Assembly (NCBI GenBank): GCA_049446715.1
Contig: JBMTQX010000002.1
Location: 62,001 to 126,000, forward strand
DNA from: Eutrophocola sp049446715
Lineage (GTDB): Bacteria > Pseudomonadota > Gammaproteobacteria > Pseudomonadales > Pseudohongiellaceae
Length of the DNA: 64,000 nt
Reading direction: 5' to 3'
The translations under genes were made by a program, and so were the position numbers. Every line of letters begins with the position of its first letter. The stretch's first letter is position 1. Shown here piece by piece: positions 1 to 8,924 of the stretch. The notes beneath the pieces were generated by a model. The model was given only the letters and a program-made list of their open reading frames with translations. It was not told the origin of the DNA and did no database searches.

Positions 1-1
1 G

Positions 2-1435
2 GACGGCACCCATTCGTTCTTTCCCACCTTTCTGATCAATTATCACAAGGTCGATACCCGCGCAGACATGGATGCCTACATCAGCCGGTTGCAACAGGTG
101 GGCAGGGCCATGGGCCAAGAGCTGGAAAAAGCCAGGGCCAATGCCGAACGCCGTGTCAGGGCACCGCGTTTTGCCTATGAGATCGTGCTCGATGAAGCCA
201 GGAAGATCATCAGCGGGGCACCGTTCGACGATACCGTGGCAGAAGACTCGGCTATCTGGACTGATGTCCAGGCCAAGGTCGCCGGCCTGGTGGAGGCCGG
301 TGAAATAGGTGAGGCCCTTGCCGGGACCCTGCTCGAACAGGCCCGTACCGCGCTACTGGAACAGGTTGCCCCGGCTTACCAGGACCTGATCGATTGGATG
401 AGCCAGGATATCGCCAATACCGACCCGCAACCGCGTGGTGTGTGGGCATTGCCGGAGGGCGAGGCTTACTACAACCAGCTGCTGTCCTACTACACCACGA
501 CCGACCTGACGGCCGCCGAGATTCACCAGATCGGTCTCGATGAAGTGGAGCGCCTGGTGGCCGAAATGGAAGCGATCAAGGCGGAAGTCGGTTTTGACGG
601 CGAGTTCCTGGCATTCCTGGACGCTGTCAGCTCGGATCCGCAGTTCTATTACGCGAATGACCAGGCGGGGCGGCAGCGCTATATCGATGAAACCAATGCC
701 TACTATGATTTTATTCGCAGCAAGCTCCCGGACTACTTCGGCACGCTACCCAAGGCCGACCTGGTGGTGAAGCGGGTGGAGTCGTTTCGTGAACAGGATG
801 GTGCCCCGGCCCATTACAACCCGAGCAGCCCGGATGGTGAAACACCGGGCACTTACTATGTGCATATGTCGCAGATGGGCGCCAATCCGACTTACGAGAT
901 GGAGTCCACGGCCTATCATGAAGGTTTGCCTGGCCATCATATGCAGATTGCCATCTCCCTGGAATCTGAATCCATTCCCGAATTCCGTCGCCAGACCTGG
1001 TACAACGCCTATGGTGAAGGCTGGGCCCTGTATACAGAACAACTGGCCTGGGAGATGGGCGCCTATGAAGATCCGTATTCCAACCTAGGACGGCTGTCCA
1101 ACGAGATCTGGCGTGCGGTACGTCTGGTCGTTGATACCGGTATGCACGCCATGGGCTGGACCAAGGAAGAGGCCGTGAACTATTTTGCCGCCCATACCCT
1201 GACAGCGATCGAGTCCGTGGTGGCAGAAATCAATCGCTACCTGGTCATCCCCGGCCAGGCCACCAGCTACAAGATCGGCATGCTCAAGATTCTCGAGCTG
1301 CGTGAGCGTACCCGGGAAGCGCTCGGCGATGATTTCGATATCCGTGAATTCCACGACGTGATCCTGACCGGCGGCGCCCTGCCGCTGGATATCCTGGATC
1401 GTCGGGTCAATAACTACATCGCTTCCAAGGGTTAG
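2..1435 (+). CDS. DUF885 family metallopeptidase-like protein (5' end outside window)
   Basis: The reading frame is open from the first bases of the window, so the N-terminus is missing; the methionine at base 68 is internal. The protein has the DUF885 signature HEGLPGHHMQ near base 925 and a downstream EGWALYTEQL segment. Together these resemble the HExxH-plus-glutamate zinc site of zincin peptidases. DUF885 proteins are usually exported and about 550-620 residues long, so roughly the last 480 are present. The substrate is unknown; peptide hydrolysis is inferred from the family. A strong hairpin follows the stop codon, so this is probably the last gene of its transcript. Confidence 0.85.
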   Translation, partial: DGTHSFFPTFLINYHKVDTRADMDAYISRLQQVGRAMGQELEKARANAERRVRAPRFAYEIVLDEARKIISGAPFDDTVAEDSAIWTDVQAKVAGLVEAGEIGEALAGTLLEQARTALLEQVAPAYQDLIDWMSQDIANTDPQPRGVWALPEGEAYYNQLLSYYTTTDLTAAEIHQIGLDEVERLVAEMEAIKAEVGFDGEFLAFLDAVSSDPQFYYANDQAGRQRYIDETNAYYDFIRSKLPDYFGTLPKADLVVKRVESFREQDGAPAHYNPSSPDGETPGTYYVHMSQMGANPTYEMESTAYHEGLPGHHMQIAISLESESIPEFRRQTWYNAYGEGWALYTEQLAWEMGAYEDPYSNLGRLSNEIWRAVRLVVDTGMHAMGWTKEEAVNYFAAHTLTAIESVVAEINRYLVIPGQATSYKIGMLKILELRERTREALGDDFDIREFHDVILTGGALPLDILDRRVNNYIASKG

Positions 1436-1459
1436 GCCTGTTTACAGGCTGTAACCGGC

Positions 1460-1510
1460 ACCCGGGCAAATTTGCAGATTTCATGGATTTGCCCGGGTCT
1501 GCTTTACTCC
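1460..1510 (+). terminator. Hairpin after the DUF885 gene
   Basis: A perfect 12-bp stem (ACCCGGGCAAAT at 1460-1471 pairing with 1487-1498) encloses a 15-nt loop, 24 bases after the stop codon. The following T content is poor, so it may work weakly as an intrinsic terminator or mainly protect the 3' end. Confidence 0.55.
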
Positions 1511-1532
1511 CCGCGAAGGGCAGTGATATAAC

Positions 1533-1550
1533 CACTTGTCATAACAAGTG
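1533..1550. promoter_or_regulatory. 18-bp perfect palindrome, candidate operator
   Basis: CACTTGTCATAACAAGTG is a 7-bp perfect inverted repeat around a 4-base centre. It lies 69 bases before the start of the secreted-protein operon at 1619. Size and position suit a dimeric repressor or activator site. No regulator is encoded next to it, and I found no second copy upstream of the paralogous genes at 34150 or 41810. Confidence 0.35.
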
Positions 1551-1618
1551 CATAAAGGTGCTGCTGCAATAGCCATCAAGACACCTCAATCACTGACATT
1601 TACGGGGGAAGCAGGTTC

Positions 1619-2428
1619 ATGTCCACTACACGCAACTGTCTGATTACTTCGGTCATGGGCTGTGCCGGTCTGTTGCTGGCGGGCGTCACCCTGGCCCAAG
1701 AGCTGCCTGACTGGAGTGGCGTCTGGCAGATGCAGGGTGGCACCATTTTCGATGCGGCCACCAAGACCGGTGAAGGCGGTACCACCGCGCCGGGAGTGCG
1801 CGAACATCCTCCCTACAATGCTGAATACGAGGCCCGCTACCAGGCCAACCTTGCGCTGCGCGATGCCGGCGCATTTCCCGATCCGAACACAACTTGCGGC
1901 CTGCCCTCGGGTTTTCCACGCATGATGAACCTGCCCAACGTGTATGAGTTTGCGGTCACAGACAAGCAGGTCTGGATCATCGCCGAGAACGGCCCCAACA
2001 TCCTACGCATTTATACCGACCGGGAACATCCGGCACCGGGAGACATGTGGCCCACATTTACCGGCGATTCTGTCGGGCACTGGGAGGGCGAGACCCTGGT
2101 GTTTGATACCCTCAGCCTGCACAGTTCCGCTAGTGGCAACACCATCCTGGATCGCACCGGTCTGATCCACAGCGACGCGGTCCATATCACCTCGCGCCTG
2201 GGAATCAATGCCGATGGCCTGATGGAACTGGTGATGACCCTTGAGGACGACAAGGCCCTGACAGCGCCCTGGGTAGTCACCAAGCGCTACCGCCGGCTGG
2301 AAGAGGGTGCCCGTGCCTATGATTACGCCTGCAATGAAAACAATCGCAACCCGGTAGACCCGGTTACCGGTTGGACCTATACCACGGATACGGAAGGCAA
2401 TATCATCGATAAAAATCCGGGACAATAA
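1619..2428 (+). CDS. Exported protein of the GDSVGHWEGETLV family
   Basis: A 269-residue protein with a signal peptide (hydrophobic to about residue 26, ending LAQ), so it is periplasmic or extracellular. The core FTGDSVGHWEGETLVFDT is shared with the products at 2934 and 40950 (GHSVGHWEGDTLVIDT), so all three are one family. The N-terminal part (LPDWSGVWQ) also recurs in this family. No catalytic motif is recognised. It is the first gene of a same-strand cluster with a DUF6152 gene and a paralogue, with gaps of 53 and 80 bases, so an operon is likely. Function unknown; family members I recall often sit near cytochromes and TonB receptors in marine gammaproteobacteria. Confidence 0.75.
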   Translation: MSTTRNCLITSVMGCAGLLLAGVTLAQELPDWSGVWQMQGGTIFDAATKTGEGGTTAPGVREHPPYNAEYEARYQANLALRDAGAFPDPNTTCGLPSGFPRMMNLPNVYEFAVTDKQVWIIAENGPNILRIYTDREHPAPGDMWPTFTGDSVGHWEGETLVFDTLSLHSSASGNTILDRTGLIHSDAVHITSRLGINADGLMELVMTLEDDKALTAPWVVTKRYRRLEEGARAYDYACNENNRNPVDPVTGWTYTTDTEGNIIDKNPGQ

Positions 2429-2481
2429 CCCGGTTGGCCGGTAATGTGGCCATAACGAGTTCGCCGCGTAAGAGGATAAAC

Positions 2482-2853
2482 ATGAACAGACAGACTGTGA
2501 TCATTGGAGCCGTATTGCTGTTGGCAGGACTGCCCGCCTTGGCGCATCATTCCAACGCCATGTTCGACCAGGACCAGGTGCTGGAAATGACTGGCACAGT
2601 GAAGGAATTTCAGTTCACGAATCCCCATTCCTGGATACAGGTCATGGTCGCCAATGGCAACGGTCATGAAATCGAGTGGAGCCTGGAGTGGGGTAGCCCG
2701 AATTCACTGGGCCGCGAAGGTATCCGGCCATCCACTTTTCCGCCCGGAAAAACCGTGATGGTGCGCACCTATCCCATGAAGGATGGTTCGCCCGGCGGCC
2801 TGTTCATTGGCGCACGATTTGATGACGGTCAGACCGTCGGCAACTGGGAATGA
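2482..2853 (+). CDS. DUF6152 family exported protein
   Basis: The start at 2482 is chosen because AGAGGA lies just upstream and a clean signal peptide follows (MNRQTVIIG to ALAHH). The mature protein begins with the His-His typical of DUF6152 and contains the TGTVKEFQFTNPHSWIQV core. That core is a small OB- or beta-barrel-like domain of unknown function. The protein has 123 residues and is predicted periplasmic. It lies between two genes of the GHWEGDTL family. A longer relative is encoded at 34150 beside a heme-bearing propeller protein. The His-His N-terminus could bind metal, but that is speculation. Confidence 0.8.
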   Translation: MNRQTVIIGAVLLLAGLPALAHHSNAMFDQDQVLEMTGTVKEFQFTNPHSWIQVMVANGNGHEIEWSLEWGSPNSLGREGIRPSTFPPGKTVMVRTYPMKDGSPGGLFIGARFDDGQTVGNWE

Positions 2854-2933
2854 CATGCGCGTGAGCGTACAGGACCAGTGAGATATACCCATTCATTTTT
2901 AGCGAGTTAGAGACCAGAGAGAACGGAGAAGTC

Positions 2934-3725
2934 ATGACATACTTTATCAAACCACTGACCCTGGCCATCCTGGCCATAACGGCGATCGGTCTGCAGGCCC
3001 AGCCGGGCGGCGATGATGGCCCGCGTACCCCGACCCCGCGCCTGCCGGATGGCACTGTCGATCTCGGCGGCAACGGTGTCTGGAACCTGCCGTACACCAC
3101 CAACTTTGCCGCCACCATGGAAGGCTACGAGGATGGCGTCAGGCCGCCGTTCCGGCCCTGGGCCAAAGCCATGTGGGAATACAACCGTTCCAACATGGTG
3201 AAGTATGATCCGGAAGGTTTCTGCCTGCCACCGGGTGGCCCGCGTTCGATGGGTACACCGTATCCAGCGGAAATCATCCAGGACAATGACCGCATCATCA
3301 TCATTTTTGAAGGCGGTGGTCACGTCTGGCGGGAGATTCACATGGACGGCCGCGAACATCCGCCACTGGATGAGCTGAACCCGACCTACTTTGGTCATTC
3401 CGTCGGCCACTGGGAAGGCGACACGCTGGTGATCGACACCGTGGGTTACAACGAGAAAACCTGGATTGACTACAACGGCCACATGCACACCGACCAGCTG
3501 CATACCATCGAGTACATCACCCGTCCGTACAAGGAAATCATGCATTACGAGGCGGTCATCGACGATCCCGGTGCCTACACCGATACCTGGAAAGTGCAAT
3601 GGGACATCCGCTGGACTGAAGGCCAGGAGCTGCAGGATTACGTGTGCCAGGAAAACAACAAGTTCCTGCTCGACCTGCATGATGATTACGGCGAGCCGTT
3701 CTTCGAAAAAACTGAGGGTCTCTGA
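2934..3725 (+). CDS. Exported protein, PRTPTPRLPDGTVDL / GHWEGDTL family
   Basis: A 263-residue protein with a Sec signal (MTYFIKPLTLAILAI to LQAQ). Mature landmarks are DDGPRTPTPRLPDGTVDL, FCLPPGGPR, FEGGGHVWREIHMDGREHP and FGHSVGHWEGDTLVIDT, and then a C-terminal QDYVCQENN. These are near-identical to blocks of the 40950-41810 product, so the two are close paralogues. The many conserved His, Trp and Glu residues could form a ligand pocket, but no enzyme class is recognised. An AGAGAACGGAG Shine-Dalgarno region precedes the start. It is the last gene of the operon, followed by a strong terminator. Confidence 0.75.
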   Translation: MTYFIKPLTLAILAITAIGLQAQPGGDDGPRTPTPRLPDGTVDLGGNGVWNLPYTTNFAATMEGYEDGVRPPFRPWAKAMWEYNRSNMVKYDPEGFCLPPGGPRSMGTPYPAEIIQDNDRIIIIFEGGGHVWREIHMDGREHPPLDELNPTYFGHSVGHWEGDTLVIDTVGYNEKTWIDYNGHMHTDQLHTIEYITRPYKEIMHYEAVIDDPGAYTDTWKVQWDIRWTEGQELQDYVCQENNKFLLDLHDDYGEPFFEKTEGL

Positions 3726-3760
3726 GCGCCCCACAGCCAATAAAGTCAGATGTAAAAGTA

Positions 3761-3788
3761 AAAAAGGCCTGTGTTACAGGCCTTTTTT
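3761..3788. terminator. Bidirectional intrinsic terminator
   Basis: A perfect 12-bp stem (AAAAAGGCCTGT / ACAGGCCTTTTT) with a GTT loop carries an A-run on one side and a T-run on the other. It separates the + strand operon ending at 3725 from the convergent - strand gene ending at 3828 and can serve both. Confidence 0.9.
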
Positions 3789-3827
3789 ATGCTCGTCAGG
3801 TTTTCCGCAAGCATGAGACCTGCGCGG

Positions 3828-4526
3828 TCAGTCGGGCCCTGGACTGACCGGGTGTACCTGTTCATAAACCGCTGCTGGAACCGCCAGGTCATCAAACACC
3901 AATTCGCCACAGGCGGCAGGACCGTCGCTGATCACCTGGCCAAGCTTGCGGCCGATGAAGGTCACGGTCATGTCAGCATGCACAGCTGCTCCCAGGACCG
4001 CACCGGTATCACTGCAGAGGCCTGACGGGATATCCACCGCGCAGACCGACAGGGCGGCGGTATTGATGAGAGTGATGGCGGCCAGTGTGTCTCCCCGCAC
4101 AGCACCGGTCAGGCCGGTACCGAGCATGGCGTCAACAATGACAGTCTCCATTGCAGGCTCTGCCCGCAACGTATCAGTATCAAAGGCGGTGAAAGGCGTT
4201 ACTGTGATCTCTGCGGAGCGTGCCATCTCAAAAGCCAAGCGAGCATCGTCTGCCAGCTTGTCCGTACTGCCGACAGCAACGACGGTGGCCTGCAAACCCT
4301 GTTGCCGGGCCAGGGCGGCAATGACATAGCCATCGCCACCGTTGTTGCCGCTGCCGCAAAAACACAGGGCATGACCGGTGTTTGGCCATTTCCGGCACAG
4401 GGCATCGAATGTCGCCTGGCCAGCACGCTGCATCAGTGTGAAACCAGCAATGCCGTACTCCTCAATGGCCAGACGGTCCAGTTTATGGACCTGGGCAGCC
4501 AGGTAGTAGGGGGTGTCACCCGGCAT
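3828..4526 (-). CDS. nnrE: NAD(P)H-hydrate epimerase
   Basis: Interconverts the R and S forms of hydrated NADH and NADPH (NADHX repair). The YjeF N-terminal domain signature GSGNNGGDGYV lies near residues 58-68, with VDAMLGTGLTG and VDIPSG further on. At 232 residues the protein is only the epimerase domain; the ADP-dependent dehydratase domain (NnrD) fused to it in E. coli is absent here and must be elsewhere if present. It starts two bases after the SIMPL gene stops, so the two are one operon. Confidence 0.88.
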   Translation of the reverse strand: MPGDTPYYLAAQVHKLDRLAIEEYGIAGFTLMQRAGQATFDALCRKWPNTGHALCFCGSGNNGGDGYVIAALARQQGLQATVVAVGSTDKLADDARLAFEMARSAEITVTPFTAFDTDTLRAEPAMETVIVDAMLGTGLTGAVRGDTLAAITLINTAALSVCAVDIPSGLCSDTGAVLGAAVHADMTVTFIGRKLGQVISDGPAACGELVFDDLAVPAAVYEQVHPVSPGPD

Positions 4527-4528
4527 GA

Positions 4529-5278
4529 TTATTCCGAGACAAGCACGCGGGCACTGATGTTGACGTTGACCTGGGTTTCCCCGGGCACCGCCACGGGCAC
4601 GGCCATTTCAGCCCTGAAGAAACCGGCATCCCCGGCGGCCACGGACATGTTGCGGCCAAAATTCTGGCTGACATTAACGTTGACCTCGACCAGTTCGGCT
4701 TCGCTTTTACCGAGTGCGGCAGCCACGGCTTCGGCCTGAGTCTGCAGGTTTTCCAGGGTGACTTTGAGCAGGGCTTCGGATTCGGCTTTGTGCTTTTCGT
4801 CCGAGAGGCTGTAAAACATGTTGTCCACGGTCAGGCCCAGTTGCTGCAGTCGTGCCGTGACGACCAGCAAGGACTCGCTGTTCAGGGTGTGCAGCTGAAT
4901 ATTCTGCTGGGCGCGCCAGACAGGATCATCGACATCCTTACGGGTGCCGCGTTCTGGCTGAATGGTATAGACACGGTAACCCTGGATGGTGAAATCGATG
5001 TTGTCGGTTTTTTGCAGCAGGTCCCGCGCTTCGCGGATAGCCTCATTGACTTCATCTTGCAGTGCGCTCGGATTGGGCCCCTGTGCCACGTAACTGATCA
5101 TGACGTTCAGGGTATCCTGCGGCACGCTGGTCTCGGCATTGCTGTTCATATTCAGAATCAGCTGGCCCGGGGCGAGCTGGTTGAGGTCGAACTGGTTCTG
5201 CGCCTGCACCGGCAGCCAGGCGGTTGCTGCCAGGCAGGTCAGGGCAATGTAATGCAATGGCTTGATGTGTCTGGTCAT
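4529..5278 (-). CDS. SIMPL (DUF541) domain exported protein
   Basis: A 249-residue protein with a signal peptide (to WLPVQAQ) and a SIMPL-type fold: the repeated beta-alpha pattern with NAETSVPQDTLNVMISY near the start, LQQLGLTVDNMFYSLSDE in the middle and a C-terminal VNVNISARVLV strand. SIMPL proteins are periplasmic or outer-membrane associated and implicated in stress tolerance. An AGGAGCTGA Shine-Dalgarno precedes the start. It is first in a two-gene operon with nnrE; a functional link between them is not evident. Confidence 0.8.
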   Translation of the reverse strand: MTRHIKPLHYIALTCLAATAWLPVQAQNQFDLNQLAPGQLILNMNSNAETSVPQDTLNVMISYVAQGPNPSALQDEVNEAIREARDLLQKTDNIDFTIQGYRVYTIQPERGTRKDVDDPVWRAQQNIQLHTLNSESLLVVTARLQQLGLTVDNMFYSLSDEKHKAESEALLKVTLENLQTQAEAVAAALGKSEAELVEVNVNVSQNFGRNMSVAAGDAGFFRAEMAVPVAVPGETQVNVNISARVLVSE

Positions 5279-5427
5279 GTCAGCTCCTCGTGATAATCAC
5301 ATGTCATGCTGAAGGCATGGCCATGAATGATAACTGAATTGAGCCGGGGAAATTGTAACGATTCGTTGCCGTGGTTGCCGATAGTTCCTGCCACCAAACC
5401 GCGCAGCGCAAGCGCTAAAAACAGGCA

Positions 5428-5457
5428 AAAAAAGAACCGGCAAGCCGGCTCTTTTCC
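5428..5457 (-). terminator. Intrinsic terminator of the triheme cytochrome gene
   Basis: On the - strand a stem of about 12 bp with one mismatch (AAAAGAGCCGGC / GCCGGTTCTTTT) has a 2-base loop and a T-run. It lies 16 bases past the stop codon of the cytochrome gene. Confidence 0.75.
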
Positions 5458-5472
5458 AGGAACGGTGCAAGA

Positions 5473-6831
5473 CTACTTCATGCGTAACACGAAAATGTCA
5501 TCGTTGCGGGAGGGGTCGGTGGCAGCGCGGATCTCACTAACCATCCCGGTAGACACGGCAGGAGCGTCATGGCCCCAGGCTGAACGGATGTAGGTCACCA
5601 CTTCAGCAATTTCATCATCGCTCAGCAGCTGTCGGAAATACGGCATGTCGTTGACGTCCGGGCCCTGGTCGGCGATGACACGCAAAGAGCCGTTCAGGGT
5701 CAGGTTGATCAGCGAACTGGGATCAGGGTCCATCAGGACCGGGTTGCCAGCCAGCGGTGGCTGGTAGGGGTAGTAACCCTGGCCATTGGTGCCGTGACAG
5801 TTGGAGCAGTATTCATAGTAAATCTGGGAACCCGGCTCGCTGAAATCCAGGGCCAGCAGTTCCTCGGTGTCGCTGTTGTCGTAGGACCAGGCTGTTGCCC
5901 CGACTTCCGCTACCGGCGGCAGGGATTTCAGGTATACGGCCATGGCGCGCAGGTCGGCATCGCTCATGTGCTGTGTGCTGTTGTTGACTACTTCCACCAT
6001 GGTGCCGAAGGCGGTACCAAAGCGGTTGTGACCGCTACCCATGAATTCCGCGACATCGTCTTCATTCCAACTGCCGAGGCCGCTCTTGATGTCGCCATTG
6101 AGGCTGGATGCAGACCAGTGGTCCAGCGGGGCGCCGGCGAGGAATGCAGAATCGCCTTCATCAAGACCCTTTTCCTGCATCAGCAGACCACGGGGAGTAT
6201 GGCAGGCACCACAGTGACCCAGGCCCTGGACCAGATAGGCGCCTCGGTTCCAGTCGTCACTTTGGTTGTCATTGGGCTCATACGGATCGTCGTCCATAGT
6301 CATTAGGTTCCACAGGCCCATGCCCTGGCGGGCCATGTCTTTCCAGCCCGGAATTTCAGACGGCTGGTTGGGCGCGTTAACCGGTTCCACTTCATTCATG
6401 ATGAAGTCATACAGGGCGCGCATATCCTGTTCGGACATCTTGGCGTAGGACGGGTATGGCATGGCGGGATACATGCGAGTACCGTCGCGCTTCACGCCGA
6501 AACGCATGGCGCGATCGAATTCGTCAAAGGAGTAGCTGCCGATTCCGGTGGCAGGATCCGGCGTGATATTGGTGGTGTATAGGTTGCCGAGCATCGGCAC
6601 GTTCATTCTCAGGCCGCCCGCGAGTGGTTCACCCTCGGGAATGCTGTGGCAGGCAACACAGTTGCCCAGCCTGGCGACATATTCACCGTGTGAGATGCCG
6701 GCGGCGGCTGCCTGGGCGGAACTGTCGGTAGCATAGGTGGAGTCAGTGGCCACGGCGCCTGAGTCGCAACCTGCCACCAAGGCAGAAAAGCAACCAATGA
6801 CCAGTAACTTTCTGTAATGTCTGAAAGGCAT
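5473..6831 (-). CDS. Triheme cytochrome c lipoprotein, dehydrogenase cytochrome-subunit type
   Basis: A lipobox LVAGC with Cys22 suggests a lipid-anchored protein. Three CxxCH heme motifs are visible: CVACH at 58-62, CGACH at 207-211 and CSNCH at 342-346. This matches the three cytochrome c domains of the membrane subunits of alcohol, gluconate or sorbitol dehydrogenases, which pass electrons from a periplasmic dehydrogenase to quinone or oxidase. At 452 residues the length is normal for that family. No quinoprotein or flavoprotein dehydrogenase lies next to it, so its partner is unknown. It is a single-gene unit with its own terminator. Confidence 0.85.
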   Translation of the reverse strand: MPFRHYRKLLVIGCFSALVAGCDSGAVATDSTYATDSSAQAAAAGISHGEYVARLGNCVACHSIPEGEPLAGGLRMNVPMLGNLYTTNITPDPATGIGSYSFDEFDRAMRFGVKRDGTRMYPAMPYPSYAKMSEQDMRALYDFIMNEVEPVNAPNQPSEIPGWKDMARQGMGLWNLMTMDDDPYEPNDNQSDDWNRGAYLVQGLGHCGACHTPRGLLMQEKGLDEGDSAFLAGAPLDHWSASSLNGDIKSGLGSWNEDDVAEFMGSGHNRFGTAFGTMVEVVNNSTQHMSDADLRAMAVYLKSLPPVAEVGATAWSYDNSDTEELLALDFSEPGSQIYYEYCSNCHGTNGQGYYPYQPPLAGNPVLMDPDPSSLINLTLNGSLRVIADQGPDVNDMPYFRQLLSDDEIAEVVTYIRSAWGHDAPAVSTGMVSEIRAATDPSRNDDIFVLRMK

Positions 6832-7032
6832 AAATTTCCCCTGAGCGTCTTATTCTTGTGGTAGGACGGAATTACATCAGATTACCATCATCATTTGCAA
6901 AATAACATCTCTAAGCCGCCTCCAGCCGCGCAATCCGTGGCTTGCAGCCAGAATGGTTTTCCTTGTGGGCCAATTCTTCTATGCTTGGCTGGCCGTATTA
7001 CCCCGTAGTGGCTGTAACCAAGGAGTATTCCG

Positions 7033-8001
7033 TTGAGCAAACCCAAGGTACTTATCACCCGGCGTTGGCCGGAAGCTGTTGAAAAGGCCATGGCGGCCAT
7101 TTTTGACGTGACCCTCAATATCGACGACGAACCGATGTCCCGCGCTGCATTACAACAGGCCCTGCGGAATTATGATGCGGTTTGTCCCTGTGTGACTGAC
7201 AGCATGCCCGAGGACCTGTTTGCGCTGGATGACTGCAAAACACGGATCATTGGCAATTACGGGGTCGGCTTCAACCATATCGCCGTCGATGCGGCCAAGG
7301 CGAAGGGCCTGGTCGTGACGAATACTCCGGATGTGCTCACAGATGCCACGGCAGACCTGGCCATGACTCTGATGCTGATGCTGGCACGACGTGCCGGCGA
7401 GGGCGAGCGCCAGTTGCGGGCCGGCAAGTGGCATGGCTGGTACCCGACCCACTTGATGGGTACCCAGGTTACCGGCAAGACCCTGGGCATTGTCGGCATG
7501 GGCCGTATTGGCCAGGCCATGGCGGAGAAAGCCCACTTTGGTTTTGGTATGCGCATTCTGTATCACAACCGCAAGCCGATCCCGCCGGCCGAGTCCCGCC
7601 GCCTGCAAGCCGAATACTGTGCCGAACTGACCTGGCTGATGAGCAAGTCGGATTTTGTCGCCATCCATTGTCCCAGCAGTCCGCTGACGCGGCACATGAT
7701 CAACGAGAAAACCCTGGGCTACATGCGCCCGGAGGCTTTCCTGATCAACACCTCGCGTGGGGATGTGGTGGAAGAGCAGGCCCTAATCAAGTTCCTGGAG
7801 AAGGGACTCATCGCCGGGGCCGGCCTCGATGTCTACGAGCAGGAACCCCGGGTGCCTGAAGCCTTGCTGAAACTGGAAAATGCTGTGCTGCTGCCCCATC
7901 TGGGCAGTGCCACCGAGGAAATCCGCGTGGCCATGGGCATGCGGGTACTGGGGAATCTCAACGCCTTCTTCAACGGTGAGCCCCCCCCGGACCAGCTCTA
8001 G
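7033..8001 (+). CDS. D-isomer-specific 2-hydroxyacid dehydrogenase (glyoxylate/hydroxypyruvate reductase type)
   Basis: Starts with TTG at 7033, supported by AAGGAGT seven bases upstream. The 322-residue protein has the Rossmann signature LGIVGMGRIGQAM near residues 153-165. The catalytic Arg lies in NTSRGDVV, the Glu in EQEPRV and the His in LLPHLGSATEE. These features fit NAD(P)H-dependent reduction of glyoxylate, hydroxypyruvate or a similar 2-oxoacid in the cytoplasm. The exact substrate cannot be told. It is convergent with the hydrolase gene 16 bases away; a short inverted repeat lies between them. Confidence 0.88.
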   Translation: MSKPKVLITRRWPEAVEKAMAAIFDVTLNIDDEPMSRAALQQALRNYDAVCPCVTDSMPEDLFALDDCKTRIIGNYGVGFNHIAVDAAKAKGLVVTNTPDVLTDATADLAMTLMLMLARRAGEGERQLRAGKWHGWYPTHLMGTQVTGKTLGIVGMGRIGQAMAEKAHFGFGMRILYHNRKPIPPAESRRLQAEYCAELTWLMSKSDFVAIHCPSSPLTRHMINEKTLGYMRPEAFLINTSRGDVVEEQALIKFLEKGLIAGAGLDVYEQEPRVPEALLKLENAVLLPHLGSATEEIRVAMGMRVLGNLNAFFNGEPPPDQL

Positions 8002-8017
8002 GCGCGTGCTGCTTCTA

Positions 8018-8728
8018 TCACGCGAATATTTCCGCCAAGAAATTCTGCATCGCCTGCCATGAACGCTTGTCGACATTACTGCTGTACATCATGCCGTTCT
8101 CAGGCATGTTTGCCTGGGGATTGGTGAAGGCATGAGAGGTGTGGCCGTAGGTATGCACCTGCCAGTCGGCCCCGGCTTCGGTCATTTCTGTTTCCAGCGC
8201 CAGCACGCTTTCCGGCGGCACCATCGGGTCATCATGGCCATGTAATGCCAGGATCTTGGCCTTGATGGGTGCGTTGGGCAAGTTCTCTGCGGCCCCAAAT
8301 AGGCCGTGAAAACTGACTACCCCCTTCACATCTGCCCCACTGCGGGCCAGGTCCAGCACGCACAGACCGCCAAAACAGAAGCCGATGGCCGCGATGCGAT
8401 TGGTATCCACTTCTTCCTGCTGTCTCACGGTATCCAGCGCCGCCAGCAGACGCCGGCGCAGCACACTGCGATCTTCCAGGAACGGTGTCATCAGGGCGCT
8501 GTTTTCCTCCATGCTCGTGCCGAGCACGCCCTTGCCGTAATTGTCGAGGGCAAACCCGACATAACCGAGTTCGGCCAGCGCTTCCGCTTTCTGGCATTCA
8601 AAGCTGTCCCGGCCACCCCAGGCATGGGCGATCAGCACAGCGGGTTTCTTGCCGCCTTTGCCGTCATGGGCCAGGTAGCCTTCCAGCAGGGTGTCTCCAT
8701 CGTGATATTCCACTGTGCGGGTTGCCAT
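8018..8728 (-). CDS. Dienelactone hydrolase family protein
   Basis: An alpha/beta-hydrolase of the DLH family. The nucleophile motif is GFCFGG (Cys in place of Ser), the Asp is in HGHDDPMVPP and the His is in HTSHAF. The start at 8728 (MATRTVEYHDG) is preferred because CGGAG lies eight bases upstream; the longer frame to 8797 adds an unlikely hydrophobic leader. At 236 residues it is normal for the family and probably cytoplasmic. Real substrates of such proteins are often esters or lactones other than dienelactone. Confidence 0.87.
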   Translation of the reverse strand: MATRTVEYHDGDTLLEGYLAHDGKGGKKPAVLIAHAWGGRDSFECQKAEALAELGYVGFALDNYGKGVLGTSMEENSALMTPFLEDRSVLRRRLLAALDTVRQQEEVDTNRIAAIGFCFGGLCVLDLARSGADVKGVVSFHGLFGAAENLPNAPIKAKILALHGHDDPMVPPESVLALETEMTEAGADWQVHTYGHTSHAFTNPQANMPENGMMYSSNVDKRSWQAMQNFLAEIFA

Positions 8729-8924
8729 GGTGATGCTCCGTTCAATCGTGAAAAAGGTCAGCATTATAAACACGCAAGGGAAAGTGATTGAAACCACTCC
8801 TGGGGGCTGTTGAAAATCCGCAGGGGGTGGTTTACTTTGCAGCTACACTGCGCGCTTGTGCTGCGACAGATCACAACAAGAACAAGTCCGAAAAACCACA
8901 ACAGCATTCGACAGAGGTAATCCC

